NCBI RefSeq assembly: GCF_022814865.1 | Contig: NZ_JAKVRD010000016.1 | Span: 21,138 to 85,137, forward strand | Source of the DNA: Shimia aestuarii | GTDB taxonomy: Bacteria > Pseudomonadota > Alphaproteobacteria > Rhodobacterales > Rhodobacteraceae | Direction: 5' to 3' | DNA: 64,000 nucleotides | Shown: in pieces, positions 16,864-25,874 of the stretch | Numbering within the stretch: position 1 is the stretch's first letter | Layout of the letters: each line of letters begins with the position of its first letter | Notes under the pieces: model-generated | The model's input: the letters and a program-made list of their open reading frames with translations, nothing else | What the model was told of the DNA's origin: nothing | Databases searched by the model: none | Position numbers and translations under genes: made by a program

Positions 16864-19800
16864 TTAGCCCGCCTGCTCCAGCTCACGTTCAAGTGCCTTT
16901 TCAACGGCGCCACGCGGCTTGGTGAAGCGTGCGAACAAGTCATAAAGAGTTGGCGTAACGATCAGCATCAGGACGGCAGAAAGGGTCAGGCCGGCGATGA
17001 TGACCGTGCCGATGGCATTGCGGCTTTCGGCGCCTGCGCCTTCTGCAAGGACGAGAGGCAAGGCGCCGAGGATCGTTGAAAGCACTGTCATCATGATCGG
17101 GCGCAGACGCAGGACGGCGGCTAGGATTGCGGCCTCGTGCACGGACTTGCCCTCGTCGCGTAGCTGGTTGGCGAACTCGACGATCAGGATGCCGTTCTTG
17201 GCCACGAGGCCGATCAATAGGATGATGCCGATCTGGCTATAGACGTTGAGTGATAATCCTCCGAGCGCCATCGCGTAGATTGCACCGGCGACACCGGCAG
17301 GCACACTGAGAAGGATAATCGCCGGGTGCACGAAGCTCTCGAACTGCGCGGCAAGAACCAGGAAGACAATCAACAGCGCCATCGCAAAGACGGCGGTCGC
17401 ACCGGCTGTGGTGTCCTTGAAGGTTCGCGATTGCCCTTCATAGCCGAGCTTCCCCGTTGCTGGCACGATGTCATCGGCAAGCGCTTCGATCTCGCCCAGT
17501 ACGGCACCGAGATCAGCACCGGGTGCGAGCGCGCCGGAAAGCTGGATAGAGGGCAGGCGGTCAAAGCGGCGCAAGGACGGGGCCGCTGCGTTCTCTTGCA
17601 AGGTGACAAGAGCGCCGAGCGGCACAAGCGTTTCGCCATCTCCGGAACGGATATAGATGTTGTCGATATCCGAGGGCGAACGGCGATCCTGCGCCTCGGC
17701 CTGAAGGATGACAGGGTATTCGCGTCCGCGACTGATAAAGGTCGTGGCCTGCCGAGATGCGAGCATGGATTGCATCGTGGAGGCAATGGTCTCGATGGAA
17801 ATCCCAAGATCATCGGCGCGCTGCCGGTCGATGTTGATCTCAAGCTGTGGCAGGTTCTGTTCGTAGTTGATCTCTGGATTGACGAGACCTTCAATGGATT
17901 CCGCGCGGGCGAGAAGCGTGGTGGACCAGTCTTTGACGCTCTCGAAATCAGGGCCGCTGATCACGATGCGGACCGGAGTCGAGTTGCCGCGCAGGCCGAG
18001 ACCCGCAGGAGTAATCGGGAAACCGCGCGCGGCGGTGATTTGTGCCATCTTGGGAGCGATCTCGCGGGCGACCTCTGAGGCGGATTTCTCGCGCGCTTCC
18101 CACGGTGCCAGACGAAAGACGACAAAAGAGCGCCAGGCACGATTGCCCCAGCCGGTAAAGGTAAAGACGGTTTCGATCGTGCCTTCTTCGCGTAGCGGAT
18201 CAAGCAGGGCCTCGACCTGTTGTGCGGCTCGGTCGGTATAGGCCGTGGTGCTGCCTTGCGGAGCGGTCAGGGGAATAAAGCCGACACCACGGTCCTCGCG
18301 CGGGGCGAGTTCACGCGGCAGGCTATCATAGAAGAAGAACGCGCCGCCGCTGATCGCTGTGCCAAGAACGATGACGACAAGGGGCATCCTCAGGCAGTAT
18401 CGCAGGAGCGCGGCATAGGCACGTTGCACCGGGCTTTCGGGGTGTGCTGTGGTTGCAAGGGGCGCGCCGTCGCTTTGTTTTCTTGCCCGCAAGATCTTGG
18501 AGGCAAGTGCCGGGCAGGCCGTCAGGGCAACGAAAGTTGAGATGGCCACCGTGCCCGCCATCACCCAACCGAACTCGATAAAAAGGCGCCCGACCTGACC
18601 CGGCATGAAGGAGAGCGGCACGAAGACCGCAATCAACGTGACCGAGGTCGCCAACACTGCAAAGGTGACCTGTCGCGCGCCCTTGAGCGCAGCAACAAGC
18701 GGCGTCTCGCCGTTCTCGATCCGGCGTTGGATGTTCTCGAGTACGACGATGGCGTCGTCCACTACGAGGCCGATGGCGAGGAGCAGTGCAAGCAGTGTCA
18801 GGGTGTTGAGAGAGAACCCCCAAGCCCCAATCAGGACAAACGCACCAATGAGAGAAACGGGAATGGTGATCGCGGGAATGAGCGTGGCCCGGAACGAACG
18901 CAGGAAAAGGAGGATCACGAGAACGACGAGGCCGAGCGAGATCATCAAGGCATTGACCACTTCGCGGATCGAAGCGCCGACGAAAAGCGCATCATCGGAG
19001 CCGATCTGAATCTTCATACCTTCGGGAAGGGTGGGGTTGATGCGGTCGACTTCGGCGCGCACGGCGTTGGAAATCTGCAGTGTGTTGGACTGGCTTTGGC
19101 GTTGAACGGCGATGCCAACCGCATCTCGACCGTCACTGCGCGCGATGGTGGTGTCCTCGGCGACACCGGGCTCTACTCTGGCAACATCGCCAAGGCGCAC
19201 AGGGTATCCTGCGACCCGGTCGAGTACGACATCCCGGAAATCATCGACGCTCTGAAGGCGGCTGTTGAGCCGCACGGTCAGTTGCCGGTTGCGAGAGGTG
19301 ACCTCTCCGGCTGGTAGCTCGACGTTGTTGCGTTTGAGGGCGTTCTCGACATCCGCCACCGTCAGTTTGCGCGCGGCCAGCGCGCGGCGGTCGAGCCATA
19401 TCCGCACGGCAAAAGATCGTTCGCCGTAAATGCGTAAGCTGGCGACACCGTCAAGTGTGGCTAGGCGATCGGATATGAAGCGATCCACATAGTCGGTGAT
19501 TTCGGCGGTTGTCATTCGGTCGGACACCACCGCAAGACGCATCACCGGGTCGGCGTCGGCGTCGCTCTTCTCGACTTCGGGTTGATCGGCCTCCTGCGGG
19601 AGGTTGTCTCGGATGCGCCCCACGGCGTCGCGCACGTCATTGGCGGCGACATCCACATCGCGCCCGGCCTCGAACTCTATGGTGACCCGAGAACGGCCCT
19701 GTCGGCTTTCTGAACTGATCGACCGGATGCCCGAGATGGAGGCAACTGCCCCTTCGATTGTTTCGGTGATGTCGGTGTCGATGACTTCTGGCGCGGCGCC

Positions 19801-19956
19801 GCGATAGGTCGTCGTGACGGTCACAACGGCGTTGTCGACATCTGGCAATTCCCGCACAGGGATGTCGCGCAGCGCAATGATGCCGAACACAATGAGCAAC
19901 AAATTTGCGACCGCGGCGAGAACCGGTCGGCGCACCGATATGTCGGAGAGAGTCAC
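16864..19956 (-). CDS. RND family multidrug efflux transporter (HAE-1 type inner-membrane pump)
   Basis: This 1,030-residue proton-driven exporter has the expected length and two-fold repeat. It begins with one membrane helix, then a large periplasmic loop, then a cluster of helices. TM4 carries the proton-relay acidic pair Asp400-Asp401 in LAIGLVVDDAIVV. The second half repeats the pattern (LIGLVAKNGILIVEFANQ, about residue 940). It should pump hydrophobic compounds together with the adaptor encoded just upstream (4-bp overlap). No outer-membrane factor gene is adjacent, so a TolC-like protein from elsewhere would be needed. Confidence 0.92.
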   Translation of the reverse strand: MTLSDISVRRPVLAAVANLLLIVFGIIALRDIPVRELPDVDNAVVTVTTTYRGAAPEVIDTDITETIEGAVASISGIRSISSESRQGRSRVTIEFEAGRDVDVAANDVRDAVGRIRDNLPQEADQPEVEKSDADADPVMRLAVVSDRMTTAEITDYVDRFISDRLATLDGVASLRIYGERSFAVRIWLDRRALAARKLTVADVENALKRNNVELPAGEVTSRNRQLTVRLNSRLQSVDDFRDVVLDRVAGYPVRLGDVARVEPGVAEDTTIARSDGRDAVGIAVQRQSQSNTLQISNAVRAEVDRINPTLPEGMKIQIGSDDALFVGASIREVVNALMISLGLVVLVILLFLRSFRATLIPAITIPVSLIGAFVLIGAWGFSLNTLTLLALLLAIGLVVDDAIVVLENIQRRIENGETPLVAALKGARQVTFAVLATSVTLIAVFVPLSFMPGQVGRLFIEFGWVMAGTVAISTFVALTACPALASKILRARKQSDGAPLATTAHPESPVQRAYAALLRYCLRMPLVVIVLGTAISGGAFFFYDSLPRELAPREDRGVGFIPLTAPQGSTTAYTDRAAQQVEALLDPLREEGTIETVFTFTGWGNRAWRSFVVFRLAPWEAREKSASEVAREIAPKMAQITAARGFPITPAGLGLRGNSTPVRIVISGPDFESVKDWSTTLLARAESIEGLVNPEINYEQNLPQLEINIDRQRADDLGISIETIASTMQSMLASRQATTFISRGREYPVILQAEAQDRRSPSDIDNIYIRSGDGETLVPLGALVTLQENAAAPSLRRFDRLPSIQLSGALAPGADLGAVLGEIEALADDIVPATGKLGYEGQSRTFKDTTAGATAVFAMALLIVFLVLAAQFESFVHPAIILLSVPAGVAGAIYAMALGGLSLNVYSQIGIILLIGLVAKNGILIVEFANQLRDEGKSVHEAAILAAVLRLRPIMMTVLSTILGALPLVLAEGAGAESRNAIGTVIIAGLTLSAVLMLIVTPTLYDLFARFTKPRGAVEKALERELEQAG

Positions 19957-21056
19957 GACTCGCCCTCCGCCCCATCCGGGGTCTGCCCTTCTGCACCGAC
20001 CTCCCTGACAGGGGATCCATCACGTACTCGGTGCAGCCCTTTGACGACCACCCTGTCGCCTGCCTCCAATCCGCTGAGGATCGCGACAAGCCCATTGCGG
20101 CGTTGGCCCGCTTTCACAGTGGTGCGTTTTGCGATGCCATCATGAACCGCAAAGACATAGGTCTCGGCGGCCTGAAACAAGATGGCTTCTTCAGGGACAA
20201 CAAGGTGATCTGTCCGCAAGAGTGTGAGTTCAAGCGACATGAACATGCCGGAGGGCAAGGTGCCGCTTGGGTTCGGGATGACGGCGCGGGCGCGGAACGA
20301 ACGGCTCTGGGGGTCAATACGGCTATCTACCGCGTCGATGGCCCCGTCAAACCGCTGTCCGGGAAATGCGGCGCTCGTGGCGACGATGGTTTGCCCTCTC
20401 GAGACGCGGGCGAAAAGGGTCTCGGGAAGCGCGAACTCAACCTCGACATGAGAAAGGTCGTCGAGCCGCGCGATGAAGGTTCCGGCATTCACGCGCGCGC
20501 CTTCATCGACTTCTGCAAGGCCGATGGTCCCGTCAAAAGGCGCGCGCAGGCTCCGTTGGGCAAGGCGTTGCTCAGCGCGATCAAACTCGGCATGGGCTTC
20601 GGCTTGACGGGCCGTGGCATCCTCGAGCGTGGCTTCGGCCACAGCACTTGCGCCGCGTAGCTGTGTCATACGTTCAAGCATCCTATCACGCTCGGTGACT
20701 TGGGCGCGGGCCTCGGCAAGGTCGGCGCGTGCAATCGTATCATCAAGGCGGACAAGGACGGCGCCAGCCTTTACCTTTTGGCCAGAGGAGAACGTGATTT
20801 CTTCAATTCGACCGCTCGCCTCGGGCACGATATCGACGGATTGCCGCGCACGTGTGGTTCCGACGGCCTCGACCGCATCGGATAGTGTTTCGAGACGCAC
20901 TTCGGCGAGTTCAACAGGTGCGGCGCCCGACCGGCGCGGCGCGGTTTGTGCCTCGGAAGCGGTGTCGGCGGCGATAAAGCGCTGGTAACCTTCGTAGCCG
21001 CCATAGCCAAGCGCCGCACACACGGCCAAGATCAGAACCTGTTTCCAGATAGACAT
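19953..21056 (-). CDS. RND efflux periplasmic adaptor (membrane fusion protein)
   Basis: This 367-residue protein starts at the ATG MSIWKQ; a GTG four codons upstream is also possible. It has an N-terminal membrane anchor or signal helix (VLILAVCAALGYGGY) and the lipoyl/barrel-sandwich halves around VDIVPEASGRIEEITFSSGQKVKAG. A coiled-coil hairpin (about residues 105-165) and a beta-barrel domain follow. It links the inner-membrane pump to an outer-membrane channel. Its stop overlaps the pump start (ATGA-type overlap), a typical adaptor-pump operon order. Confidence 0.9.
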   Translation of the reverse strand: MSIWKQVLILAVCAALGYGGYEGYQRFIAADTASEAQTAPRRSGAAPVELAEVRLETLSDAVEAVGTTRARQSVDIVPEASGRIEEITFSSGQKVKAGAVLVRLDDTIARADLAEARAQVTERDRMLERMTQLRGASAVAEATLEDATARQAEAHAEFDRAEQRLAQRSLRAPFDGTIGLAEVDEGARVNAGTFIARLDDLSHVEVEFALPETLFARVSRGQTIVATSAAFPGQRFDGAIDAVDSRIDPQSRSFRARAVIPNPSGTLPSGMFMSLELTLLRTDHLVVPEEAILFQAAETYVFAVHDGIAKRTTVKAGQRRNGLVAILSGLEAGDRVVVKGLHRVRDGSPVREVGAEGQTPDGAEGES

Positions 21057-21185
21057 AAGAGTCGACACCCGTTTTGACGTTCCAGCGATCAGCAGAACCA
21101 GTCATTGAGGGTAGAGGAACGGGCCGGATAAGCAATCTTAACCTTGCGGGTCGGACCGCAGCGACCACCCCGCTCTTTACGCCGC

Positions 21186-21893
21186 TCAAGCGTTGGTCAC
21201 ATGTGTTCGCAAGCTTTGGGCAATCAAGGCCGGTGTCTGTGGCCATTCGATGAAGGGCGGCAAAAGTGGACCGCTGAACGCGGCAGATGCGAGAGCATCG
21301 GGGACATCCTCGATGTAGTGCCCGGCACGAAGTGCAAAGAACGGCAGGCAAATCGCCTGACCAAGGTCTTGCGCGGCATCGCCGAGGAAAGGCTCCTGCT
21401 CCACAAATCCGGGGTGCGCGGAGCTGAACCCGAGCGCCGATTCAAGCCGTGATGTGAGGGCTTTTGTGGTTTCGGCATTCTTTTCGGAGACAGCGCTCCC
21501 ATGTGCAGCGACAAGAAGCGCCGTGTCCTTGGCGTGCCACTCATTTGCGGCAAGGCACTCTGTGAGCGCAGCCATGATGGTATCGGTCAAGGCCGGCTCA
21601 TGGCCGAAGGGGGGTAGAACGCTGAGCCCCAGCGCCTCGGCTTTCTTGCCGATGACGCGTCCGACGAAATAACCATCGGCCATGAAGAACGGATAGAGCA
21701 GCGGTGCACCAAGCTTCTCCACCGCAGCTTCAAAGCGGCCCGGTGCAGCGAGCGTTGCGCTTGACACCTGAATGTCAGGCAGAAGCGCATCGACCTTTGC
21801 AGCAAGAGCAGCAAGTGCGTCTTCCTGCACTTCTGGATCAGAGGGGCTTCCATGGGCAACGATGAGAACAGAGGGGGTATGGGTTTGTTGCAT
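21186..21893 (-). CDS. CbiX/SirB-like sirohydrochlorin chelatase family protein
   Basis: This 235-residue class II chelatase-like protein has two half-domains. Each has an AHGS motif with a histidine used for metal insertion: LIVAHGSPSDP (about residue 10) and LLVAAHGSAVSEKN (about 128). This arrangement matches cobalt or iron chelatases of cobalamin or siroheme synthesis. No cob, cys or nir genes are nearby, so the metal and pathway are uncertain. It sits 117 bp upstream of the RND adaptor on the same strand but probably forms its own unit. Confidence 0.82.
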   Translation of the reverse strand: MQQTHTPSVLIVAHGSPSDPEVQEDALAALAAKVDALLPDIQVSSATLAAPGRFEAAVEKLGAPLLYPFFMADGYFVGRVIGKKAEALGLSVLPPFGHEPALTDTIMAALTECLAANEWHAKDTALLVAAHGSAVSEKNAETTKALTSRLESALGFSSAHPGFVEQEPFLGDAAQDLGQAICLPFFALRAGHYIEDVPDALASAAFSGPLLPPFIEWPQTPALIAQSLRTHVTNA

Positions 21894-21986
21894 TTGAGGG
21901 CCTTTGGTGCGGCTGATGCGGTTTGTTGTATCCTAGAGGCTCTGTCCTGAAAGCTGAATGGTGCGTTTACAGCGGAGGGCGCAAAA

Positions 21987-22008
21987 TCCGTCTATAGTCC
22001 GTCTATAG
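21987..22008. repeat. Two tandem copies of an 11-bp repeat
   Basis: TCCGTCTATAG occurs twice head to tail in the gap between the chelatase and the ProC-like gene. The period of 11 bp puts both copies on nearly the same face of the helix, so it may be a regulator-binding site, but no regulator is implied. Confidence 0.5.
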
Positions 22009-22116
22009 GATGGCATTGTCCCGCGTCCTCACAAGGACTTGATTGATGGCTGCAAGCAGGACATCTTCTTTTCTCTGGCGGAAATGACGAAAGCAAAGCT
22101 TTGCGCGGGGTGTCAA

Positions 22117-22842
22117 ATGCGGATCGGATTTCTCGGAACTGGCACAATCGCAAGCGCGGTTGTCGAGGGAATCGCTGGCGACGGGCATGTGATCATCGTG
22201 TCTCGGCGCAGTGAGGCCAGATCAAGCGCTTTGGCGGAGGCTTATTCTTCGGTGCACGTCGGTGAGAACCAAGAGGTCTTGGATCAGAGCGACGTGGTGT
22301 TCCTTGGCCTCATGGCGGAAACCGCAGCGGAGACGCTAGCACCGCTGACGTTCCGCGAGAATCAGGCTGTGATCTCTTTCATGGCGGGCGCGACATTGGA
22401 GGCGGTTGGGGAAATGGTGCGCCCGGCGCGGGCGGCGGCAGGGATGATGCCCTTCCCCGGGATCGCGCAAGGCGGCTCACCGATCATGATGCAGGGCGAT
22501 GCGGGCCTCGTTAAAACGATCTTCGGGGCGCGGAATAAGGTTTTCGCTCTTGGGGATGACAGCGAGTTACAGGCCTATCTCGCAGCGCAGGCCGTGTTGT
22601 CGCCGGTGGCGGCGATGGTCGGCGAAGCGGCGGCTTGGCTTGGGGCGCGCGTGGAGGATCTGGGTCAGGGTGAGGCCTTCCTGCGGTTGCTCGTTGCGTC
22701 GAGCCTTGCCGAGACCGGCTGCGCCGATCTCGTGGCGGCGCTCAATACGCCCGGCGGATATAATCAGCGGTTGCGGGTGCATATGGAAGAGGCGGGGATA
22801 GGCGCGGCCCTGACAACAGGTCTCGACGCCTTGGAGGGCTGA
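22117..22842 (+). CDS. Pyrroline-5-carboxylate reductase-like NAD(P)-binding oxidoreductase
   Basis: This 241-residue protein starts at the ATG giving MRIGFLGTGTIASAVVEG, the N-terminal Rossmann fingerprint (GxGxxA). The more distal in-frame start at 22039 would place 26 extra residues ahead of this strand. The C-terminal region (EAFLRLLVASSLAETGCADLVAALNTPGGYNQRLRVHMEEAG) resembles the ProC dimerisation domain, including the LNTPGG-like stretch. It could reduce pyrroline-5-carboxylate or a related cyclic imine, but it is somewhat shorter than typical ProC (about 270 residues), so a distinct substrate is possible. It converges on the MarR gene. Confidence 0.72.
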   Translation: MRIGFLGTGTIASAVVEGIAGDGHVIIVSRRSEARSSALAEAYSSVHVGENQEVLDQSDVVFLGLMAETAAETLAPLTFRENQAVISFMAGATLEAVGEMVRPARAAAGMMPFPGIAQGGSPIMMQGDAGLVKTIFGARNKVFALGDDSELQAYLAAQAVLSPVAAMVGEAAAWLGARVEDLGQGEAFLRLLVASSLAETGCADLVAALNTPGGYNQRLRVHMEEAGIGAALTTGLDALEG

Positions 22843-22850
22843 GACGCGCG

Positions 22851-23327
22851 TCAATGCGTAGAGCGGATTTCCCCGGTGTCGAGAACGGGCGCCACATCAA
22901 GATCTTCTGCGTCGAGCATAGAGGCGACACGTTCCAGAGCCGCAATGAGCGCCGCTTGTTCCCAATCTTCCATCGCGTCGAACTTGCGCACGAATCGTTG
23001 TTGTAGTGGATCGGGCGCGTCCGCGATGGCCTGACGCCCTTTTTCTGTGGCGACGATGTTGGTTTGGCGGCGGTCGGTCTCTGAACGCTGACGCTCGACC
23101 ATATCTTGCCGCACCAGCTTGTCGACGAGCGAAGTCACCGTAGCCTGCGAAATGCGCATTTGTTGCGCGATCTTGGTGGCGGTGCATTGGCCATTCTCGG
23201 CCACGATCTGCAGCACTCGGAACTGCGCGCCAGTCAGGCCAACCGACTGTGCCAGCTCACGTGAGAACATCTCTGTCGCCCGAAGAATACGGCGAATGGC
23301 AATAAGGCTTGTATCAACGCGATCCAT
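22851..23327 (-). CDS. ectR: MarR family regulator, EctR-like repressor of the ectoine operon
   Basis: This 158-residue winged-helix protein has helix-turn-helix residues QCTATKIAQQMRISQATVTSLVDKLVRQDMVERQRSETDRR at about positions 48-88, with the DxR wing of MarR proteins. It is divergent from ectA, with 227 bp between the start codons. EctR proteins in halotolerant methylotrophs occupy the same place and repress ectABC-ask at low salinity, so the name is given by context and family rather than by close comparison. Two matching sites in the intergenic region fit self- and ect-repression. Confidence 0.75.
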   Translation of the reverse strand: MDRVDTSLIAIRRILRATEMFSRELAQSVGLTGAQFRVLQIVAENGQCTATKIAQQMRISQATVTSLVDKLVRQDMVERQRSETDRRQTNIVATEKGRQAIADAPDPLQQRFVRKFDAMEDWEQAALIAALERVASMLDAEDLDVAPVLDTGEIRSTH

Positions 23328-23382
23328 GCTTTCACGTTCTCAGGTTTCGCTGGTGAAGGCAAGAACAGGCGTTCTGTTTACA

Positions 23383-23397
23383 CTTTGATAAGCAAAG
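23383..23397 (+). promoter_or_regulatory. Candidate EctR operator 1 (inverted repeat)
   Basis: CTTTG-ATAAG-CAAAG is a perfect 5-5-5 inverted repeat located 56 bp upstream of the ectR start. Its sequence matches the reverse complement of a site at 23517-23531 in 13 of 15 positions. The pairing of two such sites in one divergent region suggests a shared regulator. Confidence 0.6.
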
Positions 23398-23443
23398 CAA
23401 TTGAATTCGGCCGAAACCCCTAGTTTGCAACGCTCATAGCGCG

Positions 23444-23487
23444 TTTATCGCTCAAAAAGGGCTGATTTATCGCTCAAAAAGGGCTGA
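23444..23487. repeat. Perfect 22-bp tandem duplication upstream of ectA
   Basis: Positions 23444-23465 and 23466-23487 are identical; each unit begins TTTATCGCTCAAAAAG. The pair ends only 5 bp before the candidate -35 element, where an activator or UP-like element could act. A recent duplication or slippage event is the simplest origin. Confidence 0.85.
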
Positions 23488-23491
23488 AAGG

Positions 23492-23518
23492 TTGACTTTT
23501 GAGGGGCTGCAATATACT
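23492..23518 (+). promoter_or_regulatory. Candidate ectA promoter
   Basis: TTGACT (23492-23497) and TATACT (23513-23518) resemble -35 and -10 boxes with a 15-bp spacer, shorter than the usual 17. Putative operator 2 overlaps the last bases of the -10 box, which fits repression. Confidence 0.5.
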
Positions 23519-23531
23519 TAGCCTATCAAAG
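23517..23531 (-). promoter_or_regulatory. Candidate EctR operator 2 (overlaps ectA -10/start site)
   Basis: On the minus strand the sequence reads CTTTGATAGGCTAAG, differing from operator 1 at only two of 15 positions. It overlaps the candidate -10 box and the expected transcription start of ectA. Confidence 0.6.
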
Positions 23532-23554
23532 CAAATCTGGAGGCCTCGAAAGAG

Positions 23555-24085
23555 ATGCAGAATACATTGGAGTTTTTTCGCAAGTCCGTGCCGGTGCTTC
23601 GCAAGCCTGAAGCAGAGGATGGTGCAGATATTTGGGCTCTCGTGCGCGCGTGCAAACCGCTCGACGAGAATTCCATGTATTGCAACCTGATCCAGTGCGA
23701 TCACTTCCGCGATACCTGTATCCTGGCCGAGCTTGATGGCGAGGTTGTGGGCTGGATCTCTGCCTATATTCCCCCTGCCGACCCAGAGACGCTCTTTATT
23801 TGGCAGGTGGCCGTGTCCGAGAAGGCGCGTGGCATGGGCCTTGGCACGCAGATGCTCGACGGGCTTCTGCACCGCGATGCCTGCCGGAAGATCACGCAGC
23901 TTCAGACCACGATCACCGGGGACAACTCGGCGTCTTGGGGGCTGTTCCGCAAATTTGCCGATAAGCACGGGGGCGATCTCGATGCGGAGCCCCACTTCAC
24001 CAAAAAGGACCACTTCCGAGGCAAGCATGACACCGAGAACATGGTGACGATCGACCTCGAGGAGCGGATGCGCAAAGCGGCCTGA
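23555..24085 (+). CDS. ectA: L-2,4-diaminobutyric acid acetyltransferase
   Basis: This 176-residue GNAT acetyltransferase transfers acetyl from acetyl-CoA to diaminobutyrate, the second step of ectoine synthesis. The acetyl-CoA loop appears as KARGMGLGTQMLDGLLHRD (about residues 92-110), following the beta strand LFIWQVAVSE. The N-terminal LRKPEAEDGADIWALVRACKPLDENSMYCNL is characteristic of EctA. It is the first gene of the ect operon; a GGAGG ribosome site precedes the ATG by about 11 bp. ectB follows after 52 bp. Confidence 0.96.
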   Translation: MQNTLEFFRKSVPVLRKPEAEDGADIWALVRACKPLDENSMYCNLIQCDHFRDTCILAELDGEVVGWISAYIPPADPETLFIWQVAVSEKARGMGLGTQMLDGLLHRDACRKITQLQTTITGDNSASWGLFRKFADKHGGDLDAEPHFTKKDHFRGKHDTENMVTIDLEERMRKAA

Positions 24086-24137
24086 GCCGATGCTGCGCCC
24101 GCCCGTCCTGAACTCAACAATCCCAAAAGGATCCAAC

Positions 24138-25427
24138 ATGTCGACTGATAAGTCAGCCGAAATTTCCGTATTCAAACGTCGTGAATCCGAGGCGCGCAGC
24201 TACTGCCGCGGCTTCGATACGGTGTTCAAAAAGGCCCAAGGTTCCGAGCTCACCGACGAGCGCGGCCGGACCTATATCGATTTTCTTGCCGGGTGTTCCT
24301 CGCTCAACTACGGGCACAATGACCCGGACATGAAAGAGGCGCTTGTCGATCACATCTCGTCGGACGGGATCGCGCATGGCCTTGACCTGCACACCGATAC
24401 CAAGGGCGCATTCCTCGAAGCCTTCGAGAGCCATATCCTCAAGCCGCGCAACATGGACCACAAGGTCATGTTCACCGGCCCGACCGGCGCCAATGCCGTC
24501 GAGGCGGCGATGAAGCTCGCCCGCAAGGTGACGGGGCGCACCAACATCATCTCGTTCACCAACGGGTTCCACGGTGTGACGCTCGGCGCGCTGGCCGCGA
24601 CCGGCAACAGCTATCATCGTGGTGGCGCAGGCACGTCGCTTGGCGATGTGACCCGGATGCCGTTTGACAAATACATGGGCAATGGCTGCGACACGGCCGA
24701 TTTCCTCGAGGCGATGCTCAATGACCGCTCCGGCGGCATGGATGCCCCGGCGGCGATCATGTTCGAGACGGTACAGGGCGAAGGCGGTCTCAATGCCGCG
24801 AGCCCGGAATGGATCAAACGCGTGGCCGACCTTGCCAAGGAACATGGCGCGCTGCTCATCATCGACGATGTGCAGGCGGGCTGTGGCCGTGCCGGTTCGT
24901 TCTTCTCGTTCGAGGACATGGATGTGACCCCGGATATCGTCACCATGGCGAAATCGGTTTCGGGCTTCGGTCTTCCGATGGCGCTTATGCTGGTGCGTCC
25001 GGAGCATGACATCTTTGGTCCGGCCGAGCATAACGGCACGTTTCGCGGCAACACCCATGCCTTCGTGACCGCCCGCGTCGCGATCGAAAAATTCTGGAGC
25101 GACACGTCCTTCCAGGAAGAGATTGCTGCCAAGGCGCGCCTTCTTGAGGTCGTGCTCGGCGAGATGGTCGAGATGGTGCCGGGGGCCGAGATCAAGGGCC
25201 GTGGCATGATGCAGGGCGTCGATGTGAAATCCGGAGCGCTGGCTTCGGAAATCTGTGCGCGCGCCTTTCAGAAGGGTCTCATCATCGAGACCTCAGGCAA
25301 CGAAGATCAGGTCGTGAAGGTTCTCGCGCCGCTGACCACGCCGGATGCAACGTTCCGCAACGGCCTTTCCATCCTCCTCGACGCCACGCGCGAGGTCACC
25401 GACAACAACAAGATCGCGGCGGAGTAA
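24138..25427 (+). CDS. ectB: Diaminobutyrate-2-oxoglutarate transaminase
   Basis: This 429-residue PLP enzyme converts aspartate semialdehyde to L-2,4-diaminobutyrate using glutamate as donor. The chosen ATG (MSTDKSAEISVFKRRES) has AAGGA upstream; a frame from 24090 adds 16 residues without support. Class III aminotransferase features are visible: FLAGCSSLNYGHNDP, the GPTGANAVEAAMKLAR cofactor loop, DDVQAGCGRAGSFF (Asp that binds the pyridine nitrogen), and the PLP lysine in MAKSVSGFGLPM (about residue 273). It lies between ectA and ectC. Confidence 0.96.
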   Translation: MSTDKSAEISVFKRRESEARSYCRGFDTVFKKAQGSELTDERGRTYIDFLAGCSSLNYGHNDPDMKEALVDHISSDGIAHGLDLHTDTKGAFLEAFESHILKPRNMDHKVMFTGPTGANAVEAAMKLARKVTGRTNIISFTNGFHGVTLGALAATGNSYHRGGAGTSLGDVTRMPFDKYMGNGCDTADFLEAMLNDRSGGMDAPAAIMFETVQGEGGLNAASPEWIKRVADLAKEHGALLIIDDVQAGCGRAGSFFSFEDMDVTPDIVTMAKSVSGFGLPMALMLVRPEHDIFGPAEHNGTFRGNTHAFVTARVAIEKFWSDTSFQEEIAAKARLLEVVLGEMVEMVPGAEIKGRGMMQGVDVKSGALASEICARAFQKGLIIETSGNEDQVVKVLAPLTTPDATFRNGLSILLDATREVTDNNKIAAE

Positions 25428-25433
25428 GACACC

Positions 25434-25826
25434 ATGATCGTTAGAGATTTCAACAAGATCATCGAGACCGAGAAAGAGCGCGTCGTCTCAGACGCCCAGT
25501 GGTCTTCGGTTCGCATGTTGCTCGCGGATGATGGAATGGGGTTCTCGTTCCACATCACCTTTCTTGAAGCCGGTTCGGAACACACGTTCGAATACAAGAA
25601 CCACTTCGAAAGCGTCTACTGCATGCAGGGGACAGGGTCGATCACGGATCTCGCCACCGGCGAGACCTACGAGATCAAGCCGGGCGTGATGTATGCTCTG
25701 AACGAGCATGATCGCCATATCCTGCGCGCCGAGGAAGAGCTTGTCATGGCTTGTGTGTTCAACCCTCCCGTAACGGGGAAAGAGGTTCACCAAGCCGACG
25801 GTTCCTACGCGCTCGAAGACGCTTAA
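25434..25826 (+). CDS. ectC: Ectoine synthase
   Basis: This 130-residue cupin enzyme cyclises N-gamma-acetyl-diaminobutyrate to ectoine by water elimination. The N-terminus [17 protein letters not shown] and the cupin strands with [32 protein letters not shown] include the metal-binding glutamate and histidine region of EctC. The later [16 protein letters not shown] provides the second metal-ligand segment. It starts 6 bp after ectB, in the same operon. No ectD hydroxylase gene follows, so this locus alone yields ectoine rather than hydroxyectoine. Confidence 0.97.
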   Translation: MIVRDFNKIIETEKERVVSDAQWSSVRMLLADDGMGFSFHITFLEAGSEHTFEYKNHFESVYCMQGTGSITDLATGETYEIKPGVMYALNEHDRHILRAEEELVMACVFNPPVTGKEVHQADGSYALEDA

Positions 25827-25874
25827 CCCAGTTGAAACGGAGGCCCCGGTTCGAAAACGGCCGGGGAAATCCCA

